64,000 bases of DNA from Pagrus major (Eukaryota; Chordata; Actinopteri; Spariformes; Sparidae). Positions 39,421 through 53,657 of the stretch are shown here, piece by piece. A program made the position numbers and the translations under genes. Position 1 is the stretch's first letter, and each line of letters begins with the position of its first letter. A model generated the notes under the pieces. The model did no database searches and was not told where the DNA came from. It was given only the letters and a program-made list of their open reading frames with translations. The stretch spans positions 29,930,864 to 29,994,863 of the forward strand of contig NC_133230.1 of NCBI RefSeq assembly GCF_040436345.1, read 5' to 3'.

Positions 39421-42400
39421 ACACACACATTCCTGCACCACAGGTGTGTGTGCACATTCCCCCTGTCCAGAGGGCCTTTCCCCTGCAGGTACACATGTGA
39501 TCCCTCTATCCCTGGAGGAGGAAGAGTGTGAGGATGAAGGGATAGAGGGAGGAGGTGGGGTCAGAGTGGTATCTTCTTACTAACACCAAGGGCAGTAATG
39601 CAAGAAAAAAAACATCCCTTGTTGTGCATAGGTCCCTTTGTTCTGTATAATCAGTGCGTGCTTTGAAGCCTTTATGGCCCTGATTCTGCCTTTTCTGGTC
39701 TAATTTACTGATCAGCAGTGCCAGGGGCTCATGGCTCAGCCAATAATTCATATGCCTGCACAGATGATATGGGTATGAGCTGTGCAAAGGCTTTTACAGC
39801 AGCTATCAGGTGTCTTATATCTAATAGAAAAGTTTTCCACAAGAACGAAGCATTCAGATCGGTATTTAGTTACTATAAAAGTGAGATTTAATTTCAAAGT
39901 GAACAGCGATCCAAGGAGGCTTGCATTTGCAGCTCAGGTAAAAATAAGTTATGCAAGGTGTTTATAAAGGCCTCTCTGCCTTATTCCTCTTTTTTAAACT
40001 TCAGTATCAGTAACAATGTCTCATTCCTATCTCCCTTTGATTTAGAGGAAAAGCCTTTATACTGTAGAGGACCTTACTTTATTACGGGCAAAAATCATGC
40101 AGCTAGAGAAACCACATGTGTATTTATATTTGTGTGGTTCCTTCAAAAGAAAACCAAAGATCTTCACAAACTGCCTGTAATACTGTCGGTATGTTAATGA
40201 TGGGAAAGATGTGTGGCAAATGAGTCATGTCTTGATATCTAGTATCATTCTTTATGCAAAACTAGGAAGCCAAAATGTACAAGTGAGTTGTATTTTAGTG
40301 TATATTGGATTAAAGAGCACAATGTTACTTTTTCCTTTTGTCTTTACAAGATGTCACTTTTTCCTTTTCATTTACCCAAAATGTTAATTCATCTTGCTCC
40401 TTTCATTTCTCTTGATGCTCAAAGCATGTACATCTGAAAACTGATGTTAATTTAAGAATCTCATCTATGTATGTAATGACATTGTTAATGCTTCCATACT
40501 GAGTGCTTGTAAAGTTTGCGGATAATGTAGTTTTTAATCATTTTAATTAAAAAACATGTGTCTCACTTTGGTCTTCACAACTACTGTTTATTTCATCAAA
40601 ATGACATTTATTTAAATGATCTCCAGGAGACAGTTAAGATAACACATAATTTTTTCTTTTACCTGCCCTCTTAAGAAAATCACACACACATTAGACTTAG
40701 GTTCAGCATTTATGGCCACATTCTTCTACATTATTCGCTTTACTAGAAAAACAATTGCATACCATATGAGCGCTCTAATTTTGAAACTCAATGCTCCAAA
40801 GTCTGGATTGTGAAGTCTTTTATGGTTAACAGGGGGAGGTGTTGAGAATGAAAACGTTAAACATGGAGGCACAGGGTGTAATTCACCCCCAGGAACCCAG
40901 ACACCATAACGCCAGCTGACAAATGAGCAGGACGAGAAAAACACCATAAACGTTGATGGATTCCAGCACATTCTCATCCAACTAATTCTGTTCTTCTTTT
41001 TCCTCATACAGTAAATACCATACATGCCTCCATCTCATACCCCATTGGTAGTTCCTTTCTAGTAACCTCTCTTAATAATTATCCTCTTCTCTCCCATTAG
41101 TGAGACTCTCGTTGGCAATTACCCCACACATCTCATGGGTTCGAAAATGCCTCAGCTGTCGACGTAGTGGTACTCAGAGTGTAAATAAAGCACCGCTCAG
41201 GAATCCAACACCGCCCTGGCAGCCTCCATGTTAGCGCGCGTCGGCAAGTTGTCACTTGTTAAAAACAATACAGGAGAAGTTTGGAATGTCGGCCGTCTTT
41301 TTTACCAGCTATGTGGTTGTTAATTTATGCTGTGCTGATGGCATCTGTTTGGCCCATTTGAAGCCGAGCCACAAGATTAAACACTTGAGATGCTACCTTG
41401 TGGGGTGGTCTGATTTCAGATGTCTTATGTGGTTAACCTGAAACACAATACCCACGATTCCTCACTCTTAAACTAATGCCACCTGTTGATGTGCCATGAA
41501 AGGTCTTTCACTTCTCAACCCTTTGTTTTTCCTTCTTGTAATTATTCTTTTATTTTCCCTGTTTATGCCATCCTGTATCTCTTTTATCCTTTCTTCTCAT
41601 TCACTTCTATCCTTCTTTTCTTTCCTTCTGTGTGGCTGCTGCTGTGTCTGTGTCAGGCCTTCTATGGGGGCAGTGCTGGCAGAACAACAAAGCCTCAGGA
41701 CGCACACACGCAGCCTTGATACACACTGTATTCAATTAACTCTGCACACACGCAAGAGAAACTCGCACACACAATCCCCTGCTGACACACTGGCCTCCAC
41801 CCAGACAGCCAAAGCTCCACTTCTCAGTGTGAGTGTATGACAGATCTCCACCATCTTAAACATTTCCAACTCTTTCCTCCAGGTCTCTGTGACGCTCCTC
41901 GCTGATCCCCCACCGCTCAGGAAGCACAAAGAGAAGATGATAAGCTTTCAATTAGAGCAGGCTCAGGGGAATTTTCCAGCTGTCTTCACACACTCTGTGA
42001 GACCAGGCTCTCTCGTCCACATGTGGGGAGCAGAGAAGCTCTCATCTGGCTCTGTCTTTGTCATGGACGTACATGAGCCGAGCTGCTTTTTTCATCTCAT
42101 CCCTGTTCCTGCTACGATGTTCCTCTTCCGAAAATTGTAACTCTCCAGGAAAAAAGGGGAAAATGTTTTCCTGGATGAGGCTGCTCGTCTGGATGTAATT
42201 GTAGTCAAAGGCATGATGAATTGGTTTATAAGACGACTTAGAAAATTGCATTTTAAGTGGATGAAGTATAAAGAGGACAGGAGACATGATTGTGAGTGTC
42301 AAATGAAAGACGAACTGAAACAATGAGAGTCATTGAAGAAAAAGTACTTTGTCAGGTCAATCATTTGTTCAAATGAACAGAATGTCTTTTGAGTTTTCTT

Positions 42401-43539
42401 GTAACAAAACAGAGCCTTGTCCCACACAGCTTTATCTTCAATTAATCAGAAAAATGAGAAAGATTAAAGCACTATTTATAAATTTAAATGAGAGGCAGAC
42501 AGAGAGAGAGAGATGCAGCAGCCAGAGAAAAACAGAAAGAGAGAGGGCAGAGAGGGAGTGTTTTGGAAAGAGCTCAGAATCGTTAAAACCCTCTGATTTC
42601 TCATGAGTACAGTATCCCGTGTCGCTTCTGCGGTACCTGCATACGAAACCCATTAGGGCCTCCTCTGCAGCCGCTGACCTCTCCTACCCCGAACCCGTGA
42701 GAAGGACAGGCTAGAACCGGCTCGGTTTGGGTGCCTGGTACATGACCAGAAGTCTATTTTCTAACCAGCCTGGTGGTGGGAACAGAGGCTGCCGTCCAAA
42801 ATCAGGGTTCCCACAGATTGACCGACAAACACAGGGGCCAGGGGCTAAGAAACCACGAGAGCTGTGATGCAACTGTTCTCACACTGACGACTAGCACTGC
42901 CCTCGCTGACAGAGAGGGAGATATGAAGAGAGAGAGAAAGAGGGTTCTCCCAGTTCAGAGGGATCCCAGCGAAGGTAGTTTCTCATCCATGTTGGGTCTA
43001 CAGAGACCGCTCTGTGTTGCGATACGCCAAGCAGCTCCCAGTTCCCACAGTGGAGCACCTCTCCATGGGGCTAGCACTAGGTTCCCGCTTGGACCCAGAG
43101 GATCACTGAAAGCTTACAAGAGGCTCTTGCAGAAACAGTCTCACTATCAGGTCGATCTAGAGGGCTGCCGCCATAAATTTAAGGTCATCATCATGTGTGA
43201 GCCAGAGTTGTTGTGTTGAAAGACCAAATGTCAGATGATATGAAAATATCAGCAAGATATACCACTCAAAAGTTTAGATGAACAGAGCTAAAGCAAATGG
43301 TCAATTAACTTATTAGCCAATCAACAGAATAGTAAGGGACATATGACTTTTAAAGTAAACATGTTCTGGTTGCAGCTTCTCAGTTTTTAGGATTTGCTGT
43401 ATAATGTGATATGTATATCCTCAAGTTTCAGACCAGTCACCGGGATATAATGATAGCAGTTATCGTTTATGCAAACCACAGATACCTCCAAGGTTGACAT
43501 GTGTACCAAACGTAACATATCATGTTCACATTAAATGCT

Positions 43540-43880
43540 TAATAGCTGACTTTTACTTCAGGAGGTCGAGGGGAGGGTGGTGGCGATATTACAAGCCAAC
43601 AAGGCTTGCAAACAGCCGACCGCAGTTTAAGTCACACCAGTGGATATTTTTAAGAAGACCTGGGGATATTTCCAGCCTGTTTTGTGACAGGAGGCTTTTT
43701 TTTAAAAGGTGACCTATGGACATTTCCAGTGTTTTTTGTGGACCAGTTATTGTAAGCCAAACCATGATATTTTCCTAACCCTAACCAAGTGGTTTTTGTG
43801 CCTAAACTTTAAGCAGAGCATAAGCACAGCGTTTTGACAAGAGAGAAAAAGAAAATTCAACCTAAACAGACATAAAGTTA
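43540..43880. repeat. Interspersed repeat fragment
   Basis: Contains GTAAGCCAAACCATGATATT, then TTCCTAACCCTAACCAAGTG and GTGCCTAAACTTTAAG. I recognise the CTAACCCTAACCAAGTGG...GCCTAAAC pattern as a frequent teleost repeat. Boundaries and class are uncertain. Confidence 0.45.
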
Positions 43881-44804
43881 CATAAATTAACATCAGGTTT
43901 AACACATCTGTGGTTTTGTAGAAATGTGCTTTGTGAGTTTTTGATTTTGCTTAAACTCATAATGATTAATTTAATGATGATTTTAATAGTTGACAACTCA
44001 TTTATTAATTGTTGCAGCTCTATTGAAACAATTCTCAGATGTTTTACTTTTATTTAGAAATTTATTTTTCCAACCCACTATTTTAGAAAGCTAATTTTAG
44101 CATGTAGGCAGCAGCAGCATCGATTCCAGGAATTAACATGACAGCAGTTATACAATGATGCTTCCTGATAGCGCTGATAAGAAACGGGCCACGCTCTAAA
44201 CAATCTTCTGCTGAACTGAGTCAGCCTTGCCCACTCATCTCATCACAGGAAACTTAGACACATAAATGAGTCAAAACCAGAAGAAGGCCTTTATACATTT
44301 ATATAAAAAACCCAAAAGACCACTGCATGGTGGACCTGTGGCCCAGACCATGGTTAGAGGGTAATCCAGCTAAGACCACAGCAGCTAACTTTCATTTAGA
44401 TGTCATAACAGCTTGAATTTAAATTCTTGTCATTGCATATTGACCACAGCTCTCTCTCGCTGTCTAACCAATCTGGCCTTAATTTGATTAGTTAGTTAGT
44501 TGAGGAAAGGAAGAACATTTGACATGGGAGGATAATAGCTTGTAGTGTTTGAGGATTTTTCATTATTCATTGAATAAAATAACATGCTTTTCAAATTTTC
44601 ATTTGAACATTGTATTTTCACTTTGCAGAAAGATGTGTTTTCTGAGAGAGAAGGGCAGCTTCCCAGAAACAATGACAGTTGTTTCCCATACAGATTCATG
44701 AGAATTGACACAATCTTTTTTTTCTCCCTTTGTTTCTCACAGAGAAAATCTGAACGATCTGTACATGCAAACACTGCTTCCTCTATAAAACAGGAAATTA
44801 ACAT

Positions 44805-44806
<2 letters not shown>

Positions 44807-44842
<36 letters not shown>

Positions 44843-44851
44843 AGAGAGAGA
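44807..44851. repeat. (CA)n-(GA)n microsatellite
   Basis: CA repeat to 44840 and then GA units, in the intergenic interval. Confidence 0.92.
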
Positions 44852-45630
44852 GCACAATCACTACACACTATAGCTCTCTGCCAGGCTCTCCCCCATCACG
44901 GTGGGGTCCTGAGTGGAGGGGGAACAGGGATCCCTGTGGACCAGGTCTCTGTTCACTTCCTGCTCAAGCAGGGGAACACGCTACATCGCCAGTTCACATA
45001 CACACTTTCTATCTTTCTATCTCCCTTCCTTTTTTCATCCATGGACGCAAGTAGTGAGTAAGATGAGGATGATTGCTCAAGTCTGTTTTGGATCACGTGG
45101 GAACATGAATGGTCATTCAAAGACTAGATCATACTCTCTTGTTCCCACTATCTGCCTTGGTCAGATAAACGTATGTCTTTGGTTATTTGTTGCTGAGTCT
45201 AAAAGTAAAAGTCATTCTGAGAAAGACCTCCAGTCTAGATGACTAACATCCTTTCACCAGTGAGGCCTCATGTGGCTGTAAAGAAATCAGTGAAAACCAC
45301 TGAAGCACCACAGACCTGCTGCCTCCTCTAACCCATAAACTGGGCGACAACATTAAAAACATCTTTTCCCTCTTCCTCTCAAGTGTCACTAAACACAAGA
45401 GCCTCACAAAAATGTGTCTGGCATCATCTTTCTTATATCATCACTCTTCCCGAAACAGTCACTTTTATTGTTGTTGCTATTTTGGCACTTTGATCGTAAA
45501 TATCAAGACAATCAAAGCCTAGTCTGAATAAATCAAGCTGCTGCTGACACCTAATAAAGTGTTGGCTATTGTTACTGTGAGACAGGTGAGGTGACTATAA
45601 GCCCTCGCTTTGGTGTCTCTGTCTCCAGTC

Positions 45631-45634
<4 letters not shown>

Positions 45635-45675
<41 letters not shown>
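45635..45675. repeat. (TG)n microsatellite
   Basis: TG repeat of about 41 bp, intergenic. Confidence 0.95.
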
Positions 45676-45676
<1 letters not shown>

Positions 45677-45927
45677 CAGTGTTACACACCCCCGTGTCTG
45701 GCCGTGGCTGCCCCGCAGGCCTCTGCTAACCAGTTCCCATGGTTCCATGGTTCCACTATAGTGACTGCGGACTTCCTCAGGGGACACCTCCCACTCACTG
45801 GTTTGTTTTCATCCTTAATGGGAGATCATCTTACACTCTTTATGGTGGGTGCGTGTGAAGTAAACAGTTTGTGTGTGTTATTCTTTTCTGTGCATATGCA
45901 CCTGCATGGACAAAGGCATATTATCAG

Positions 45928-45929
<2 letters not shown>

Positions 45930-46002
<73 letters not shown>
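45930..46002. repeat. (TG)n microsatellite, 73 bp
   Basis: Pure TG tract, intergenic. It produces long artefactual open frames on both strands. Confidence 0.97.
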
Positions 46003-46003
<1 letters not shown>

Positions 46004-49000
46004 ACGCAGCAAAAATGTTGTGTCGATCTACAGACACCAGACACCTTGATTTCTGTTCCTTTTGTTTTTGCCCATGAGGCAGAGGGGAAGATGAAGAAAA
46101 AGACACATATCTTTAGAGTGTCTGGAGACGCATTCAAATTTAGGAATAATTGCTTTTAAGTGCTGAAATATAACAGCCAAATGGCCCGTGGAACAAAGAG
46201 GGCCTGTGGGGGGATGGAAAATGAAGCATTTACATTCAGGGCCTGGTAATGAGGGGGTTTTCCTGAGAGATGACAGCAAGGAGAAGGATCAGAGATACAT
46301 GGAGGGAGAGAGAGGTAAAACAGAGACTTCATCAGATCGGGGGGGCTATTACAACACTGATCCCAGACAAGATTTTTGGCTGTAATGATGGCCTCAGTCT
46401 GTGACACACTCAGGCTAGAGGATCATACACAATGCACACACACACATATTTCACCTTCCTACAGCTTGAAGCCTACAGGTGTTTGTGCTTCATGAGAGGC
46501 CCTATACTGTATCTCAGCAGGGGTTGCAGCAACGGAGCGAGCCAAGGAGGATTTGGGCTGTGGGACGTCTTGGTGTATTCAGCCACATTATGAGGTGCGG
46601 CCTTTTGGCAGGTCACTCACAGCAGGGCATGGCAGACCTGAACATAAACACAGCCAGTCCTTGAAAACCATCCATCAAACAGGTCCACCAGGGAGAAAAA
46701 CCCATCAATCTCACTCACCGAGACGGACACACACACAGATTATTGAGGACACTGAGAGGAGTTATATATTTTTTGTTTGACATAAAGTTAGTATACAACT
46801 TCCTCTGGATGAATTATTGAAAAAAAAATTTATTGTTGATACAATAAATCAAACAACAGATTTCTCCTTGTGTTTTCTGCTCCACAGTCACCCTGTATTT
46901 TGCCGAAGAGTGGCCCTGCAGTTTTCTTTTTGTGGTTGTTGGAAATGCCCCCACTTTTCCGGCCCTGCTCCAATTTTCTTTAAATACAACCGTAATTGGT
47001 TTGATTTCCTACCTCCGGCCTGGCGGTGAGAGGGGGGTTATGAGCAGCGGTGGGAGCTAGAGAGGGCCAGGCGAGGGGGACCCAGCCCACAGCGGGCGAT
47101 CTGCACGCTTGGGTGGCAATACAGCTTGGACTCAAGCGCCAGCACTACTATTCCCTCGTTTAAAGGCTGTTTATGGGCAGAACCTGGAAGGCCATCAGTG
47201 GAACCTGACATAAATCAGCAAAGAAAAGCACACCAACACACTCAACCACACAATATTCAGAAATGCTCTGATACCTGAGTGTGTCTGAATCTTGAGCGCA
47301 CACACGTCATAACTCTTTCTTCTTTCTGTCTCACACACATCTATCATAACACCCCTGCCAAAAAAATCTTGCGACATTATCACAAAGGCATTCCAGCCTA
47401 CAAATCAAAACCAGTCTCCTACAAAAAGACTTTTCTTTGTGATTTCTCTCAAGGGCAGGCAGGCAGACAGAGAGGAGTATGAGTGTGCCGCTCATCAGGC
47501 AGGCGTGAGTAATCAAAGAGGAAATAAGACGTAGTGTCTGAGAGAGGCCAAGCGAGCCCCTACTGATCTACAGCCAGCTCATTGTTCTGGCCTTCTATTG
47601 TTTCCTGCTTAGTTGGCAGACCAGAGAGCTGCCAGCCAATGAGGAGCCAGTCTAGATTTGTTGAGGTCTTGGAGCAGCTCGGAGATATGCCTCTGGTGGC
47701 ACTGATGGTGAAGGGGTAATCCTGGAAAACCAGGAAGGAGCAGAGATGCCAAGGCATAATGACAGTCTATTGTTGCTATACACTTACATAATGTCAAACT
47801 GAATCTGATCTGCCACACAAGCTACTGAAATTGAATCCTACAGATTTCAAGCTAATTAGCGGTTTGAGGCCCTTAAAGGTGAGAGGGTTTAGCTCTATAC
47901 ACACTCTCCTCCTGATGTCTAAACAGGCCAAGTGCACAAGGGGGAAACTGGATCCACGCATTGAAAAGTCTCAGTCTGGGGTAGAGGAGGTGTTGATTTT
48001 TACTGTAACCAGCAGCAACCTAGAGCAGGCCTGTTATGGTGAGTCCAGGGCCAAACACAGCCTGTTAATATAGGATGGGGAGACAGTAGAGGAGTTTGTC
48101 TTTATGATGGCTGGAAAAAAAACAGACAAGCTTCCAACCAAAGCAAGATCCTGGGGTATGCGGTCCAGCCGCAGGAGAAACGGACCCAGGAGGCTTCCGT
48201 AGCTCAAGCGCTGGTGCAGAGAGAACACAGGGACGCTTCCAAAAATGGCACAAGTGCGTGCACGTACACACAACGAGCAGCCTTCCCGGCAAGCGACAGT
48301 CAACGCGGTGGAAAAATACGGTAACCGATGCATTAAAGCCCAGGACTTTGAGGGCTTGCAGGGACACAGTGGCATTAAAGACAGACAGACCAGGGGGAAA
48401 CACACCACAAAATATCCAGAAAGCAGAGGAGTCGGTCGAGCAAAATGGGTCAGTGCCGCACACAGACTAGTGAAAAAGGAATCAAACCAATGTGATCTAG
48501 GCTCATACAGTTGGAAAAGTGTACATGTGCATGTGTTTTGGCATATGAGTCAACCCATACATATATTACTATAGATATGTGCAGCCTCTCTGCATATCAA
48601 AATGCCAGTGTGTGCACCATCAAAGCCAGACATACCCAATAATTAAAGCGATCGGAACCAGTGTAGGCCACAGTGCCTTTCTCCACAAAAAAGGGACCTT
48701 GCTCCTAATAAACAACTTTTATAAAAACAAGATGGTTTTAGAAGCAGAACCAGGAAACAGCTCAACAACAAAAAAATCCCCAAAAACTAACAGTCTCTTC
48801 CTTTCATGGCAGCAGAGGCCTGTATTTCTGTTACCAAACGATGCACTTCTAACCCCAATCCTACTGAGCCCCTTTTCTCAGTATTGAGCCATAGGTCTCT
48901 CCTCGATTAGTGGACTGTACAAACATTCACATCTCCTTGCACTTTAGACGTGAGACAGCACTTTTAACTGTACACCAGTCCAGGGACCATGCAAGTTTAC

Positions 49001-49889
49001 AGGGTGAGGGAGACGCAGCTTCTCTCCGCTCAATCGAACAAATTCCCCAAAGTCTACAAGCTAATCCGTCTCAGGGCTTACCAAAAAACAGCACAGCACG
49101 ACAGTGACGTGCTCAAAATGAGGACAGTAAGCCAGGCTTTTGGCTTTGCAATCTCAACTTGTGCGTTCCTGATGAGCTGACAGGCTGTAGGAGTAACACT
49201 GACTGTCTTATTAATGCTTAAAGTATTCTGACAGAGCCTTTTGTTACTTACTTAAACCACGCTGCCTGCAACGACTTAATGGAAGTCTAAAAGCCATTAG
49301 GCTAGAGGGCTTAGCCAACACAAACCATGCGCGCAGGCTATGAAAGAGCAGCTAAGGGCAATCAATATATCTCCCCTCATTGTCCTCCTCTCCTGCTCCA
49401 GTGTTAAAGCTGAATCTCATAGAATTCTCTTTGGCTGCTGGCGAGTAAAGGAGACACCTTGGTTTAGATCAGAGAGAAAGCAGGGACAGAGGGCCAGCAC
49501 CTGCAGCGTGAGCAGATTGGATACGTCCATTAACGTCAGCTGCAAGTTAATTGCCTTTCGCTCTGTGCTTCTCTGCTTGGTTTTTCTACTCCACTTTGAT
49601 GTCTAGCATGTTGGTTATGCAGTGCTCAGCTAAAAATCAAAAATTCATATTTTCCCTTTTACCTGTAGTTATATTTATCCATCTAGATAGTTTTGGTTTG
49701 AGTTGCAGAGTTTTGGAGACTCTCTTGAGTATATTGGAACTAGATGGTTCTCAAACCACCCAAAAAAATAATTTGAAAAACTCAACAGATATGTCTCTGT
49801 TGATGTTTATCAAACAAAGCAGGACCTACTTTGGTTGCACTCCCCTACAAATCACCCCAATTATTCTATAATGGTTAATTATTTCCCAG

Positions 49890-49998
49890 TAGGGCTATTT
49901 AAGTTATCTGGTGAAAATTCAGGTCATTTTTCATATCACAACACTCATCGTGAAAAGAAAAATATCGTCAGTTTTTCCAATATCGTGCAGCCCTAGTT
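49890..49998. repeat. Small DNA-element remnant
   Basis: It begins AGTAGGGCT and ends AATATCGTGCAGCCCTAGT, so the ends form a short inverted AGGGCT/AGCCCT pair. TATCGTGCAGCCCTA is a terminal motif I recognise from teleost non-autonomous DNA repeats. The class is uncertain. Confidence 0.45.
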
Positions 49999-50274
49999 GG
50001 AAATATCACCTACTGTACTACACCTACCAACCATATCACCACGCAGAAGGAGGTTATACCACTCAGGGACTAGCTACCAAAGTTAACTAATTTAGCTTAG
50101 CCGCAGAGGAGGCCATTAATGTTTACATCCGGCCCTGTCAAGAGCCTCTCATCCATGTGTAGATGCACACTTTCCTTTGCGCGGTCATATTATAGAAAGA
50201 GAATAGTTCCAACTTGAAACTGCTCACAACGAGGTCTGTGGATTGTCTTGAGTAACCGTGTCATGATTTCTGGA

Positions 50275-50513
50275 AAGAGACATTGCTGTTGAGTTTTTCA
50301 AATGTATTTTTTTGTGCTTTGGGCACCACAAGCCGAGTGCCAATTAGTTCCATTATAGTGGACAGAAGGCAGACATCTCCACAGCCGATATCTCTAAAAC
50401 TCTGGTGTGCAGCTCACACCAAAACAATCTAAATGGATAAACAGCACTACATGTAAGGAAAAATATGTATTTTATTCAGGTATTTTGATTTTGGGCTGAA
50501 CTGTCCTTTTAAG
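50275..50513. repeat. Interspersed repeat, right-end fragment
   Basis: Contains AGTGGACAGAAGGCAGACAT, then ACAGCCGATATCTCTAAAAC and CTCACACCAAAACAATCTA, and ends TTGGGCTGAACTGTCCTTTTAA. This closely resembles an abundant percomorph repeat that I know from experience. Its terminus mirrors the head fragment at 52010. Confidence 0.55.
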
Positions 50514-52009
50514 ACGGCACAGACAGAACAAAAGCCAAAATCAAAACAGAGAGAAGCTTTGCTGTCAGTGGGGGCACGTGAGTGTAGTCTGTTGTCATTT
50601 TACCATGGCGACACGGGCAGGGAGGAGCCAGCTGGGGCGTTTCTCTTTAACAGGCCTGGCATGAAAAGAAAAGGCAGCGGGCTGGAGACCGATGGCAGAA
50701 CCAAAACATCAAAGACCTCCTCTCTCTCCCCCTAGATGTACTGTATGGCGCTGAGAGGGAACCTGCTAGTTCACTTTAGCACAAAGAGATTCAGGCACAC
50801 TGTTTCTAATGTGCACACACACATGCGCACACACACACACACACACCTGGGACTATCAGCCGACCCAACAGACGTTTCCTGATTCCTTTCAAAAGGAACA
50901 ACAGGAGTGCGGTTATGAAAACACACACATATACAGACACACGTAGTATTACACAAATGCAAAGTCGTACAGACACAGCAATAATTCACCACATACCAGA
51001 CAGATATTCGCCTGCAGGCTCTGACACACTACCATAACATAAACTGCAAGGTAAATCTTCCTCTGTGTGGAGCTGAGGTGTGGCTGCTGACAGAGCAAAC
51101 TCTTTCATGCCTAATAGTTTTTCCGTCACAGACAAAATAAAACAAGCCACTATTGTAGTCTTATAAAGAGACTAAACAACCTGGACAAAAGGCCCCTGCA
51201 GGCATCAAATACCTGACGTCACAAGTTTTCTTTCAAGTGCACAGCTGACTTGGGCTCATAGTTGCCCCTTTTTCTTTTTAAAACCACTTACTTTAAGACC
51301 CACATCTCTCTTTATCCCCCACTCACACACACACACACACAACGTCCCTCACGCTTCCTGTGAAAAAGTGCTGACCATGTAAAGGAGATAAGAACAAATC
51401 CCCGAGAGTATAGTCACTGCCAGCTTGGAGAGTTCCCCCTCTTATAGCTCAGTGTGGCTGAGTCCCCCCCTCCAGTGGTGATTATGGTGAATGGCACTTT
51501 TCCTACATGAATTTGTGTCCTCGAACCCGCGATGTGCCTCTTTACCAGCCAACAGCCACAGTTAACCACAGCTCTGCCACAGGGTGTGACTGCAGGACAC
51601 AGAAGGGGTGAGTGGCAAGCAGGGGAAGGGGGTGAGGCAGCTTTTTGTGGGTCGCCCAAGGGGGTCCACCACATTTCTCTATCTCCCCACCACAGTAGCC
51701 ACCGAGCCCTGGAGAGAAAAAGCCACCCCACCACATTTTAATGAGGGCTAAAATAAACAATGTGAGCACACAAAACCCACCCTGACTGGTTGACTGTGGG
51801 CACTGGAGCGGGGCAGATAAGCTGGGCTGTTAGTCGGTGGTCTGGGAGTCGATGGGGTGGCAGATGCCACAATGAAATCCACTATGAACTCATGTTGTAT
51901 GGTAACGTTAGACCCTTAAAGTGCTCAAATAATGGGTGACAGTGTTTATCGCAGAGGCACTGCGCACCCACTGGAAGGCAGAGTCTTGAAGGGACCGTCT
52001 TTGAAACTG

Positions 52010-52175
52010 CAAAGGGTCAGTTCACCCAAATTACAAATTAACAGATTTTCTCACTTACTTGCGATGGAATCCAGCCATGCAGATACTGTGGATTTGGTTT
52101 TCTTTGTCCAGCATTTGAAAGTGAGAGTTCTGCTTCTACCTCAACACAAAGGAGGCGAGAGGAACTTTAAGTAAG
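52010..52175. repeat. Interspersed repeat, left-end fragment
   Basis: It starts AAAGGGTCAGTTCACCCAAA and continues with CTTGCGATGGAATCCAGCCA and TGCAGATA. The start is inverted relative to the end of 50275-50513 (GGGCTGAACTGTCC), so the two are ends of the same repeat family. The order (tail then head) means two separate insertions. Confidence 0.5.
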
Positions 52176-52299
52176 TGGAATATAAATACATTTACTGAAT
52201 TTTAGCTTGCTTAATTTCAGTTACATAAAAGTTTGTTGTGTGTAAATGTTTGCATTTGATGACGAGTTTGCTTTTGAAAACAATAGCTTCATATTTCTA

Positions 52300-52764
52300 A
52301 CATCATTCAAACTGGTACCATGTTCATTCAAATATTGAAATGGCAATATAACGTGATACTACCTCTTGAGATACGATTATCGACACGCTCGCGCCAGATA
52401 GATGTGTTTATTAAAACACATGGCACATTGTTATGATGGCAAACATGGACATGGACATGGACAAGTTCCAGTCAGTGTGTGTATTAAAGAGGCACTAATG
52501 TAAGACTGCACTTTTTGCACATTGTTTCATCACAGTGTCAAAATCTGTGAAACTTTCACCACAATGCAGTGAATAAAAAAGGATTCCTGCACTTTGCCTT
52601 TTTTTTGGCATTCTTCAGTTAGACAGATACCATGATGTATCATTTGATGTCTTGCAATGTATCAATTATGGCAGAGGCTCCATATTGTAATACTATTATT
52701 ATCATGGGCAACGTATTGTGAATCATATCGTGACTTACACTGTGATTCCCACCCCTGCTGTACA
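52300..52764. repeat. DNA-transposon-like repeat remnant
   Basis: Contains AACGTGATACTACC and GATACGATTATCGACA on the left, then CGTATTGTGAATCATATCGT and TGTGATTCCCACCCCTGCTG on the right. GATTCCCACCCCTGCTG is a terminus I associate with common teleost DNA elements. The element is degraded and boundaries are approximate. Confidence 0.4.
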
Positions 52765-52800
52765 TTATTATTATTATTATTATTATCATTATTATTATTA
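52765..52800. repeat. (ATT)n microsatellite
   Basis: Twelve ATT-type units with one interruption, next to the repeat remnant. Confidence 0.95.
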
Positions 52801-53635
52801 TGAGAATGGGTACTGTTCTGCTGTCAGAGAGGAGGAGCAAATACACTGGTCTAAAAAAAAACTTTTACCTTAACTGATCATCTATTAAGTGTTTCTAATC
52901 ACATAAAGTCAAAGTAACTTGATCATTTGTTAGTGGTGCAACAGAAATTCATGATTCAACCTGCAATAATTCATAGCTCATCATGAGTCATGAGTCAATC
53001 ATGAATCAGTTGAGTTACTTAAGAAGGCCAAATGATTTGCACCTTTATTGTGAAGTGTTAGCAACTGAACCTTATAAAAGACACCTCTTACAACACGTAT
53101 ACCATTTATTCCAGTCTTGACACCAAATAAAATGCCAAAAATATTGAGATTCATCGCATATGGAAGCCATTTAGACTCACCAACTATATATAGGAATATT
53201 CTCTAGTTTCACACTTTCCTCCAGTGTGCCACTTTGCATCACTCTTAGCATATTGATGTGTTTTTTCAGAGTTATCACAGTACATGTGGGCCTATTCATG
53301 AGTAACTACATGCCACCAGACAAAAGCCCAGTGTTGGTGCCAAAAAAGACATACAAGTTGATGGGTCAATGACAGCTTGCACGACTTGAAGACGTTTTGC
53401 AAGAAAAACATACCTTGTTGCAGGATCAACATACCCTCGGCGCTCATGCTAACTGGTCGCAGACGACCAGCATTCAGAAGGGTGCGAGCAGATGCCAACA
53501 TATTTTCTGAATAAAGGCCAATGTTGCTGAAGATGTAAGGAGCAGATAAACTGTATGGGAAGCATTATGGAGGCCGTGAGGTCTACAGGAGTGTAAGTCT
53601 GACTGAAATGCCTCAGGTTCTTGCTATCTGCTATC

Positions 53636-53657
53636 CAACAACAACAACAACAACAAC
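53636..53657. repeat. (AAC)n microsatellite
   Basis: Seven AAC/ACA units. Confidence 0.9.

Noticed and set aside
42773..43219. 148-codon open frame in the gene gap
   Set aside because: No recognisable protein similarity, no splice or polyadenylation context; within chance expectation for this length of DNA.
44584..45054. 156-codon open frame including a His/Thr run
   Set aside because: Extended by the CA microsatellite; no domain or splice support.
45635..46159. 174-codon open frame with long Val-Cys runs, and its antisense His-Thr counterpart
   Set aside because: Produced by two TG tracts; not coding.
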